This document shows, one piece after another, positions 44,055 to 51,855 of a DNA stretch of 63,565 nt (the first letter of the stretch is position 1; each line of letters begins with the position of its first letter). The translations under genes and the position numbers were made by a program. Origin of the DNA: Ignavibacteriota bacterium. GTDB taxonomy: Bacteria > Bacteroidota > Ignavibacteria > Ignavibacteriales > Melioribacteraceae. The DNA is taken from assembly GCA_002698995.1 (NCBI GenBank), contig PAAX01000031.1, positions 1-63,565 of the forward strand, given 5' to 3'. The notes beneath the pieces are model-generated. The model worked only from the letters and a program-made list of their open reading frames with translations, was not told the DNA's origin and did not search any database.

Positions 44055-47000
44055 ATGGATAGAATTAAAGAACTAAAAATAAGAGAAGAAATAAATTCGT
44101 TATACTTCAATCTTTTATCTAATGATTTAAGTCACGTATTTGTAGATAAATCGGATGAGATTAGCAAAGTAATTGGGTATACAAAAAGTAAAATTCTAAA
44201 TGAAAATTTTGATGAAAAGAATATCATCTTCAAGATTGAGATTTTATTAAACAAAATTTCGGAATATGATTTTTTCTCAACTGCAATTCACAATAAATTA
44301 ACAGAAAAATTTTCCGCATCATTAAATGAAAGCTTTTCCGGTTTTATCAATCAAATTGAATCGTCGGTTAAAGAGAAACAAAGCAGGGAAAGATTCATTT
44401 CAAATTCGGAAGATAATCTCATCGTAAAATTTAAGAAACTGATAAAAATTCCTTCTTTTAAGTTTTCCAGAAGTTATTCAAAAATCATATCGAAAATAAA
44501 AAAATCTGATTTTGATTTTGAAGCATTTACTTGGGAAAGAAATGTTCAGCTGGGTAATTACATAAATCATACTCTCGTTCTCCCCTTTATTTATAAGGAG
44601 AAGAACAGATTTAATGATTTTCTAATTCAGCTTGATGATCAAAAAAAAGAAATATTATTAAGCGTAAAAGGTATTTATGAATTATTTATTGAAACGCAGA
44701 AATCAAAATCATCTTATGAAAAAGTTGAACACGCAGTAAATAAACTCATTGAACAGTTTGAGGTTCTAAAAACTTTTTATGATAATTCATTAGATCAACT
44801 TAAAAAAAATGCCGATGATGATTTAGTCATTCTTCTTAATGAAGCAGAAAATCTTTATACTAAAGCCGGAACTATTGAATTCCCCAACAGCAGATATTCT
44901 CAATCAAAAATCACCAGTTACAAAGATAAAGCTGAAAAAGTTTTTTCAAAAAAGAATCAGCAGATTCAATTTTATAACGAAGCTGTAAATTCAACCTGGC
45001 TTGCTTTTAAAAATTTTTCATTAATAAACATAAAGCAGTTTAAAGAATGTTTTATAAACGAGATAAATTTACGAGATGGAATTAAGAATAATATTGAAAG
45101 TCTTTTCAATAAATTTATAGACGAGTTGAAATTGACTGCTTCCAAATTAAAAGATGGTTCTGAAGATTATAAAACATTATTGATTAAGAAAAAACAAGAA
45201 ATTAATGACAGCCTCAATCTAAAAATTATCGATCAATTAATTCATAGAATAGCCTTTGAAAATCAGCTTAATCTTTTAATTGCAGTTGAAGATTCATTCC
45301 TAAAAACAATTGATACACTTCCTACTTCAATGTTTATTGTTAAAGGGGATAAAATTGATCTTACCATTCGCAGAAAAGATTTTCAAAAAATTGATCCACA
45401 CGATTTAATTCAATCTCACATTGCAATTGAATTTAAGGAAAAATTAATTGGATTGAAGAAAGAAGCTGATCTGGAAATTAAAAAAATAAGCTCGAAACTA
45501 ATTGAAGTTGGACAAGTAATAGATTACAACTTGGAAACGGCAATATCAATTTTGGATTCAGATGATGATGATCCGTTAAATCACTCCAGACAGACTGCCG
45601 TTGAGGGAATTGAAAGAGCAGTAACAAGATCTACTACATTATATGATAATTTTATAAAGGCGGTTCATAAGAGTATCTCTGACATTTATAAAATTACTTT
45701 TCAGTTTGCCTCTAAGTTGGATGATCTGCAAAGTTTTGATAATCTATTAAAGATTAGAATTCAAGTATCTAAGGCAAAGGCAGAGGAAAAACTTAAGTTA
45801 TTTATTAAGCAAATCTTTGTAACAATAAAGCACATCGTCCCAATACTTTTTAGGAAAATCAGATTTATTTTTCATTCGATAAAAAGCAAATTATCAAATC
45901 TAAGTTTAAAAGTTGGAATAACAGAAACTACGGAATCATTATCTGTTGAACTGACGGATTTCCTATTAAAAACCGAAGAGCAGATAAAAAAACTTCCCTT
46001 AGTTTATCAGCGCATATTCAGTAAGACTGCATCTAAGGATGAGAGATTTGTAATTGGTAGAACTGCCGAGCAAAATAGAATTATTGATTCATACAATTAC
46101 TGGAATCAAGGGAAAAAATCTTCAGTTGTAGTTGTAGGAGAAAAAGGAAACGGCAATTCAACTGTTGTTATCAATGCTCTTAAAAGTATTAATTATCATG
46201 GAAAAATTGTTAAACATGAAATCTCAAATACAATTAGAACCAAACAAGATTTGTTTGATTTAATTACCGAAAAATTAGAATTGGAGAGATGTACAGAAGA
46301 AGAGGATTTATTAAATCAGATAAAAAATAAGGACGAAAAATTAATCTTTGTGTTGGAAAATATAGAAGGAATGTTTCTGCGGGTTGTCGGCGGTTTTGAA
46401 CCTATTCAATTATTTTCTAAAATAATTACACTAACAAACAGCAAAATCTTATGGGTTTGTACGTGCAATTATTATTCATGGAAATTTTTAAATAAAGTAG
46501 TAAATATCAGCGATTTCTTTCAGACAATAATAGAGCTAAAAAAGATTTCTAAAAATGAAGTAAAAGAGTTGATCCTAAAGCGACATGCAATCAGCGGTTA
46601 TGATTTAGAATTTTTACTTCCGCAGAATCCATCGCGTAAACTGCTTAATTCAGATTTTTCTATTCAGCAGGAAATTTTAATGAATGAGTATTTTGATAAA
46701 TTGGAAACCCTTGCAATTGGAAATATAAGACTGTCGCAGCTTTTCTGGTTAAGATCAATTAATGAATTTGACGGTGAGAAAATTAAAATAAATTCATTAA
46801 GCGATATGAATTTTTCTTTCCTCAAAGAACTGGATGAAGATAAACTTTTTGCTTTGATGGCTATGATTTTGCATGACGGAATTACAATTGATGAATGTAT
46901 AGAGATATTCAATCTTCAGAAACATGAAGCCGAACTTTTAATTTCTTCAATGGTAGATGACGGTATTTCAATAGAAACTCCGGATGGTTACAAAGTTAAT

Positions 47001-47057
47001 TTTCTTTTATATGCCGGTGTAATTAAAATTTTACGAGATAAAAACATAATTCATTGA
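44055..47057 (+). CDS. Large coiled-coil protein with degenerate P-loop ATPase domain, unrecognised family
   Basis: A 1000-residue cytoplasmic protein that I cannot place in a family. Residues 1-640 are mostly charged alpha-helix with coiled-coil character. Residues about 665-1000 look like a STAND/AAA-type module: a linker with VIGRTAEQNRIIDSYNYW, a hydrophobic strand, and the P-loop-like GEKGNGNST at 695-703 in which the expected Lys is Asn. A Walker-B-like strand KLIFVLEN follows, with E768 in place of Asp, then LWVCTCN (sensor-like) and a helical/winged C-terminus. Translation of the MscS channel gene begins right at its stop, so the two proteins probably act together. ATP may be bound weakly or not hydrolysed. 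Confidence 0.6.
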   Translation: MDRIKELKIREEINSLYFNLLSNDLSHVFVDKSDEISKVIGYTKSKILNENFDEKNIIFKIEILLNKISEYDFFSTAIHNKLTEKFSASLNESFSGFINQIESSVKEKQSRERFISNSEDNLIVKFKKLIKIPSFKFSRSYSKIISKIKKSDFDFEAFTWERNVQLGNYINHTLVLPFIYKEKNRFNDFLIQLDDQKKEILLSVKGIYELFIETQKSKSSYEKVEHAVNKLIEQFEVLKTFYDNSLDQLKKNADDDLVILLNEAENLYTKAGTIEFPNSRYSQSKITSYKDKAEKVFSKKNQQIQFYNEAVNSTWLAFKNFSLINIKQFKECFINEINLRDGIKNNIESLFNKFIDELKLTASKLKDGSEDYKTLLIKKKQEINDSLNLKIIDQLIHRIAFENQLNLLIAVEDSFLKTIDTLPTSMFIVKGDKIDLTIRRKDFQKIDPHDLIQSHIAIEFKEKLIGLKKEADLEIKKISSKLIEVGQVIDYNLETAISILDSDDDDPLNHSRQTAVEGIERAVTRSTTLYDNFIKAVHKSISDIYKITFQFASKLDDLQSFDNLLKIRIQVSKAKAEEKLKLFIKQIFVTIKHIVPILFRKIRFIFHSIKSKLSNLSLKVGITETTESLSVELTDFLLKTEEQIKKLPLVYQRIFSKTASKDERFVIGRTAEQNRIIDSYNYWNQGKKSSVVVVGEKGNGNSTVVINALKSINYHGKIVKHEISNTIRTKQDLFDLITEKLELERCTEEEDLLNQIKNKDEKLIFVLENIEGMFLRVVGGFEPIQLFSKIITLTNSKILWVCTCNYYSWKFLNKVVNISDFFQTIIELKKISKNEVKELILKRHAISGYDLEFLLPQNPSRKLLNSDFSIQQEILMNEYFDKLETLAIGNIRLSQLFWLRSINEFDGEKIKINSLSDMNFSFLKELDEDKLFALMAMILHDGITIDECIEIFNLQKHEAELLISSMVDDGISIETPDGYKVNFLLYAGVIKILRDKNIIH

Positions 47058-47062
47058 ATAAA

Positions 47063-48034
47063 ATGAAAAAGACAATTCTATATATAATTTTATTTTTGCA
47101 GATCAGTTTCGCTCAAGCGGCGGTTGATTCAATTATAAACACAAAAGCCAAGGCAGCTCCGGATACTGTAGAAACTTTACAGGATACGGTTAAAGCTGAA
47201 TCGAATAAGCTGGTAGAAAATATTAAACCTCCTATAAAAGTTAATGAGATATTTTCTTTAACTAAGATTATTTGGACTATCATTTTTATTTTTATCGGCT
47301 ATAATGTTATTAAGCTTATTACCACTTTATTAGATAAACTTTCCGAAAGAAGTATTTCATACAGAATTACTATTAAAGGTTTTATCCCAATTGTAAAGAT
47401 TATCGGATGGATTGGAATTTTTACTCTTGTTATAGTTGGAATTTTTCAGCCTCCAATGGAATCTGTTTTATTAGTTGCCGGTTCTCTTGGTATTGCTATT
47501 GGTTTTGCAGCTCAGGATATATTAAAAAATATTTTCGGTGGAATAACAATAATTTTTGATAAAGCTTTTCAAGTCGGCGATAAGATTCAAGTCGGTGAGT
47601 ATTACGGAGAAGTTACAAGCATTGGTTTAAGATCAACAAGAATTGTTACACAAGACGATTCGATGGTAGTTCTGCCAAACGGTGAACTGATGGCACAGTC
47701 AATTTCAAATTCAAACAGCGGTGAACCTAACTGTCAAGTTGTCTCCGAGATATATCTTCCTCCTTATATTGATACTGCGTTAGTAAGAAAAATCGCAATT
47801 CAATCGGCTCAAGTATCAAGATACGTTTACTTAAATAAACCTATAGCGGTAAGATTTAAAAATGAGATTTATGAATCAAGATCGGTGCTTAAACTTAGAT
47901 TAAAAGCTTACGTACTTGATATTAGATATGAATTTGCATTTATGAGTGATATGACCGAAACAGTAATAAAAGAATTACTTAGATTAAATATTATTACAAA
48001 GGATGAATTGATTGGTTTTCAGAAATTAAATTAA
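47063..48034 (+). CDS. MscS-family mechanosensitive ion channel
   Basis: The product has 323 residues from ATG 47063 (TTG 47054 is in frame and overlaps the previous stop). A signal peptide and a short periplasmic stretch with TLQDTVKAES precede three membrane helices (about 67-150). The pore helix LVAGSLGIAIGFAAQDILKNIFGGI is followed by the beta domain DKIQVGEYYGEVTSIGLRSTRIVTQDDSMVVLPNGEL and the C-terminal alpha/beta domain. MscS channels release ions under membrane tension. The periplasmic extension is larger than in E. coli MscS. The tight pairing with the large ATPase-like gene upstream is unusual and suggests a gated or regulated channel. Confidence 0.9.
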   Translation: MKKTILYIILFLQISFAQAAVDSIINTKAKAAPDTVETLQDTVKAESNKLVENIKPPIKVNEIFSLTKIIWTIIFIFIGYNVIKLITTLLDKLSERSISYRITIKGFIPIVKIIGWIGIFTLVIVGIFQPPMESVLLVAGSLGIAIGFAAQDILKNIFGGITIIFDKAFQVGDKIQVGEYYGEVTSIGLRSTRIVTQDDSMVVLPNGELMAQSISNSNSGEPNCQVVSEIYLPPYIDTALVRKIAIQSAQVSRYVYLNKPIAVRFKNEIYESRSVLKLRLKAYVLDIRYEFAFMSDMTETVIKELLRLNIITKDELIGFQKLN

Positions 48035-48061
48035 TGATAAATTTTTTCTTTAAAATAAAAG

Positions 48062-48188
48062 GGGCTGTCTCAAAAATAGCTAAGTCATCACGAGTGAAGC
48101 GAAGTGATCTCATTTTCGAGTTGAATTCAACAGATTGCTTCAGCAAAAACCGCTTCGCAATGACGATTTTAATTTTTTGAGACAGCCC
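48062..48188. mobile_element. MITE-like element, copy B
   Basis: The element has perfect 15-base terminal inverted repeats GGGCTGTCTCAAAAA (48062-48076) and its complement (48174-48188). Inside lie CATCACGAGTGAAGC, GAAGTGATCTCAT and CGCTTCGCAATGACGA, the reverse complements of blocks in copy A (32534-32711). It is non-coding and sits in the spacer between the MscS gene and the lpd gene. The terminal repeats can also form a hairpin between these convergent genes. Confidence 0.75.
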
Positions 48189-48212
48189 AAATTATATAAA
48201 ATCTAATAATAT

Positions 48213-49631
48213 TTATTTCCTCTTTGGTCTGTAAAGATGAGTACTTTCACCAAAGAAAACTTCAGCTGATTCCATAACGGTTTCAGATAATGTTGGATGC
48301 GGATGAATACTTAAAGCCACATCCTTTGCAAGAGCAGCCATTTCAACAGCTAAAACACCTTCGGCAATCATTTCACCGGCACCGTAACCAACAATTCCCA
48401 TTCCCAATATTCTTTCGGTTTCAGAATCAATAATAAGTTTAGTTAAACCATCAGGTCTATCAAGTGTAGTTGCTCTACCGCTTGCAGCCCATGGAAACCT
48501 AGCTACTTCAACTTTCAATCCTTTTTCTTTTGCTTCTGTTTCCGTAATTCCAGCCCAAGCTAATTCCGGATCAGTGAATACAACAGCAGGTATTGCATTC
48601 GGTTCAAACGCAACTTTGTGCCCTAATATAGCCTCAACTGCAACTTTACCTTCTGCAGAAGCTTTATGAGCAAGCATTGCACCGCCGACAATATCACCAA
48701 TTGCAAAAATCTTTGGATCGTCAGTCTGACATTTTTTATCTATCTGAATGAATCCTCTTTGGGTTAATTTTACTTTTGTATTTTCTAATCCTAGTCCTTG
48801 TGTAACGGGACTTCTACCAATAGAGACAAGAACTTTATCAAATAATTGTTCTTTCTGCTCTATATCATTACCCTCAAAAGTAACTTTAACAGCTTTGCCG
48901 GTATCTTCCATTTTAACAACTTTAGTATTCAAATAGACTGCTTCCATTTTTGCATCGATACTTTTCTTTAAGACATTTACCAAATCCTTATCCGCACCGG
49001 GTAATAAAGAAGGAGTCATTTCAACTACGCTGACTTTGCTGCCTAAAGCAGAATACACAGTTCCCATTTCCAAACCAATGTAACCGCCTCCAACAACCAA
49101 TAATTTTTTAGGAACATCGTTAAGTTCAAGCGCACCGGTTGAATCAATTACTCTTGGTGAATCGATTGACAATCCCGGTATTTTGGTTGGAACTGAACCG
49201 GTAGCAACAATTGCATTTTCAAATTCGATATCTTCTTCGGTACCATCAACTTTTTTAATATGAAGTCTTGATGAATTAACAAACGCAGCTCTTCCTTGAA
49301 TATATTCTATCTTTCTTGCTTTGGTTAACTGTCCCAATCCGCCGGTCATTTGGTTAACGACCTTATTTTTGAAATCGCGAAGTTTATCTAAATCAATTTT
49401 TGGTTTTGAAAATTCTATTCCCCAATTTTTTGCTTCTTCAGCTTCATGTAATAGTTTTGCAACATGAAGAAGTGCTTTTGAAGGAATACAACCACGGTAT
49501 AAACAAACCCCGCCGGGATTATTTTCATCGTTAACTAATGTAACATTCATTCCTTTATCAGCAGCAAAAAAAGCTGCGGCATAGCCACCGGGTCCGCCAC
49601 CAATTACAACTAATTGTCTTTTATCTGACAT
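48213..49631 (-). CDS. lpdA: Dihydrolipoyl dehydrogenase (E3)
   Basis: The 472-residue flavoprotein reoxidises dihydrolipoyl groups of the pyruvate (or 2-oxoglutarate) dehydrogenase complex with NAD+. FAD motif [11 protein letters not shown], redox-active disulfide C43-x4-C48 ([15 protein letters not shown]), NAD motif [12 protein letters not shown], second FAD segment FAIGDIVGG and the C-terminal HPHPTLSE catalytic His-Glu pair are all present. I start at ATG 49631, which has GGAG nine bases upstream, rather than the open frame to 49667. It is the last gene of the PDH operon, separated from aceF by about 525 bases that contain a decayed IVP element. Confidence 0.95.
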   Translation of the reverse strand: MSDKRQLVVIGGGPGGYAAAFFAADKGMNVTLVNDENNPGGVCLYRGCIPSKALLHVAKLLHEAEEAKNWGIEFSKPKIDLDKLRDFKNKVVNQMTGGLGQLTKARKIEYIQGRAAFVNSSRLHIKKVDGTEEDIEFENAIVATGSVPTKIPGLSIDSPRVIDSTGALELNDVPKKLLVVGGGYIGLEMGTVYSALGSKVSVVEMTPSLLPGADKDLVNVLKKSIDAKMEAVYLNTKVVKMEDTGKAVKVTFEGNDIEQKEQLFDKVLVSIGRSPVTQGLGLENTKVKLTQRGFIQIDKKCQTDDPKIFAIGDIVGGAMLAHKASAEGKVAVEAILGHKVAFEPNAIPAVVFTDPELAWAGITETEAKEKGLKVEVARFPWAASGRATTLDRPDGLTKLIIDSETERILGMGIVGYGAGEMIAEGVLAVEMAALAKDVALSIHPHPTLSETVMESAEVFFGESTHLYRPKRK

Positions 49632-49673
49632 TTTTATTCTCCAGATTAAATTTTCTATACTGTTCAAAAGATC

Positions 49674-50135
49674 ATGATCAAGATTAAGATCAAAAAGATG
49701 ATTTAAGTATTGTAGCCTTCTTCATCTTCATAAATTCTGTTGAAATGACTTTTAATCAATCCAATCAACAGTGAAACAATTTCTTTTAAGATAATCTTTC
49801 CTTTATTCAGCTTTTCAATATCAATAAGTTTTTTAACATAAAGAATGTCAAGACAACTGGCACATTCTAATGCTGAACCCCTTGAGATATCAAAGAATTT
49901 GCATTTGTCTTTTGCTGTATATTTTCCTTTCCTTCAGCAATATTTAATGAAATTGAGTTTGCTGCTCTATCAAGTTGATAATAAATATTAGAGTTCTTAT
50001 TTATACTGGATAAATATTTTTCAACCAAGTTAATAAATTCAATTGACCTTTTATAAACATTCAGTTTTTCGTGATCGAAATAAACTGTCAATTTAAACTC
50101 CTATATTCTTGATCATGATCATAATCTTGATCATC
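49674..50135. mobile_element. IVP-type element with inverted-repeat ends, inside the PDH operon
   Basis: ATGATCAAGATTAAGATCA (49674-49692) recurs in inverted form in the segment 50109-50135 (18 of 19 matches). The two repeats enclose a single four-helix-bundle gene. Related proteins are encoded in 23S rRNA intervening sequences, which also have paired ends. The arrangement looks like a compact element inserted between aceF and lpd. Confidence 0.6.
49703..50091 (-). pseudogene. Four-helix-bundle (23S-IVP) protein, frameshifted
   Basis: The frame from ATG 50091 gives MTVYFDHEKLNVYKRSIEF...LDRAANSISLNIAEG and then a wrong tail ending at 49867. In the -1 frame from about 49930 the family continues correctly: GKYTAKDKCKFFDISRG, SALECASCLDILYVKKL, IVSLLIGLIK, ending with a stop at 49703. 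One base is missing in the codon after NIAEG (within GAAGGAAAGGAAAA, about 49925-49936). The intact protein would have about 130 residues, the normal size. Either the gene is dead or there is an assembly error in the A-rich run. Function of the family is unknown. Confidence 0.75.
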
Positions 50136-50156
50136 GTAATTTCTTAAAATATAATT

Positions 50157-51833
50157 TTATCCTTCCAAACTTAGCAAGAAAGGATTTTCCAATGCTTCAA
50201 TCACCCATCTCAAGAACTTTATTGCATCAGCTCCATCAATAACTCTATGATCATAACTTAATGAAAGCGGCATCATTAATCTTGGTACAAACTCTCCATC
50301 TTGATAAACCGGTTCATAAGCTGATCTCGAAATACCTAGAATAGCAACTTCCGGTGAATTTACTATTGGGGTAAAGTATGTTCCTCCAATTCCGCCTAAA
50401 TTACTAATTGAGAAATTGCCCCCTTGCATTTCATCAAGAGTCGTTTTCTTGTTTCTTGCTCTTTCTGAAAGTTCTTTTAATTCAACTGATAACTGAACGA
50501 TATTCTTTTTATCAACATCCTTAATAACCGGAACTATTAAGCCCTTCTCGGTATCAACTGCAATTCCAACATTGTAATATTTTTTATAAATGATCTCTTT
50601 GTTTTCCATATCAACAGAAGCATTAAACTGCGGGAATACTTTTAATGCAGAGGAAATCACTTTTAATAAAATTGCTGTTACGGTTAATTTACCACCGGCA
50701 GCTTCTACTTTCTTAGAGAATTTCTTTCTCAATACTTCCAGTTCAGTAATATCTGCTTTATCAAATTGTGTAACATGAGGAATTGTTGCCCAAGCATAAG
50801 AGAGATGTTCTGCGGTTTTCTTTCTGACATTACTCATTGCTGTTCTTTCAATCTCTCCCCACTTTGAGAAATCGGGTAAAGGTTCTCTACCAATGCCAAT
50901 TACACCGGCGCCAACGGCACCTTTTGAGATACTTTCATTCAACGATTTAGCAAAAGTTTTTACATCCTCAATGGAAATTCTTCCGCCAGGACCTGTTCCG
51001 GTAACTTGATGAACATCAATTCCAATTTCTCTTGCAAATCTTCTTACTGTTGGAGATGCAGGAGCAATTTTATTTGTAATCTCTTTTCTAGCAGGTAAGG
51101 AACCTGCAGAAGCAACTGAAGGACGAGGTTGAGTAATCTGCGGTTCAGCTTTTTTCTCTGCTTTTTGCTCGGAAACATGAGCAGGTTTTTGTTCACTCAT
51201 TGTTTCTGCTTTTTTAGGAGATTCTTTTGAAGCAGAAACAGAACCTCCTTCAACTGTAAAGATTGTCTGACCAACTTTTGCTGTATCACCATCTTTTACT
51301 AAAACTTCTTTTACGGTTCCGGTCATTTCTGCTGGGACTTCAACTGTGGCTTTATCAGTTTCAATCTCTAAAACAACTGTATCTTCAGAAATTTTATCAC
51401 CTGATTTAACTGTTACTTTTGTTATTTGTGCAGTTTCAATATTCTCACCTAAATCAGGAAGTTTAAACTCAGATTTAGAAGTAACTGTTTTAGGAACTGA
51501 AGGTTCTTCCTTTTTAGGTTCTTCTTGTATTTCTGCTTTAGGTGCTTCTTTTATTGGTTCTTCAACTTTTGATTTATTTTCACTTTTAGCTGAATCGGCT
51601 GAATCAACAGAAAATATAACTTGACCAACTTTTGCAGTTTCACCATCTTTAACCTTCACATCATTTACAACACCGCTTACTTCGGAAGGGACTTCAACAG
51701 TTGCTTTATCGGTTTCAATTTCCAATACAGGTTGATCTATTTCAATTTTATCACCAACAGCAACAAGAACTTTAGTGATTTGAGCTGTTTCAATATTTTC
51801 GCCTAATTCAGGTAACTTAAATTCTTTTGACAT
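50157..51833 (-). CDS. aceF: Pyruvate dehydrogenase E2, dihydrolipoamide acetyltransferase
   Basis: A 558-residue protein with two lipoyl domains (lipoylated K43 and K161, both in EIETDKATVEVP) separated by Glu/Pro/Lys-rich linkers. A peripheral E1/E3-binding domain follows (SPTVRRFAREIGIDVHQVTGTGPGGRISIEDV, about 255-290), then the catalytic domain (about 325-558) with DHRVIDGADAIKFL. It transfers the acetyl group to CoA and forms the complex core. It lies 22 bases after aceE and has AAGGT before its ATG. Confidence 0.95.
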   Translation of the reverse strand: MSKEFKLPELGENIETAQITKVLVAVGDKIEIDQPVLEIETDKATVEVPSEVSGVVNDVKVKDGETAKVGQVIFSVDSADSAKSENKSKVEEPIKEAPKAEIQEEPKKEEPSVPKTVTSKSEFKLPDLGENIETAQITKVTVKSGDKISEDTVVLEIETDKATVEVPAEMTGTVKEVLVKDGDTAKVGQTIFTVEGGSVSASKESPKKAETMSEQKPAHVSEQKAEKKAEPQITQPRPSVASAGSLPARKEITNKIAPASPTVRRFAREIGIDVHQVTGTGPGGRISIEDVKTFAKSLNESISKGAVGAGVIGIGREPLPDFSKWGEIERTAMSNVRKKTAEHLSYAWATIPHVTQFDKADITELEVLRKKFSKKVEAAGGKLTVTAILLKVISSALKVFPQFNASVDMENKEIIYKKYYNVGIAVDTEKGLIVPVIKDVDKKNIVQLSVELKELSERARNKKTTLDEMQGGNFSISNLGGIGGTYFTPIVNSPEVAILGISRSAYEPVYQDGEFVPRLMMPLSLSYDHRVIDGADAIKFLRWVIEALENPFLLSLEG

Positions 51834-51855
51834 TTTTTTACCTTATAATTTCTAA

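Noticed and set aside
49867-50091. Intact 74-residue four-helix-bundle gene
   Set aside because: The family's second half continues in the neighbouring frame down to 49703, so it is a frameshifted gene, not a short one.
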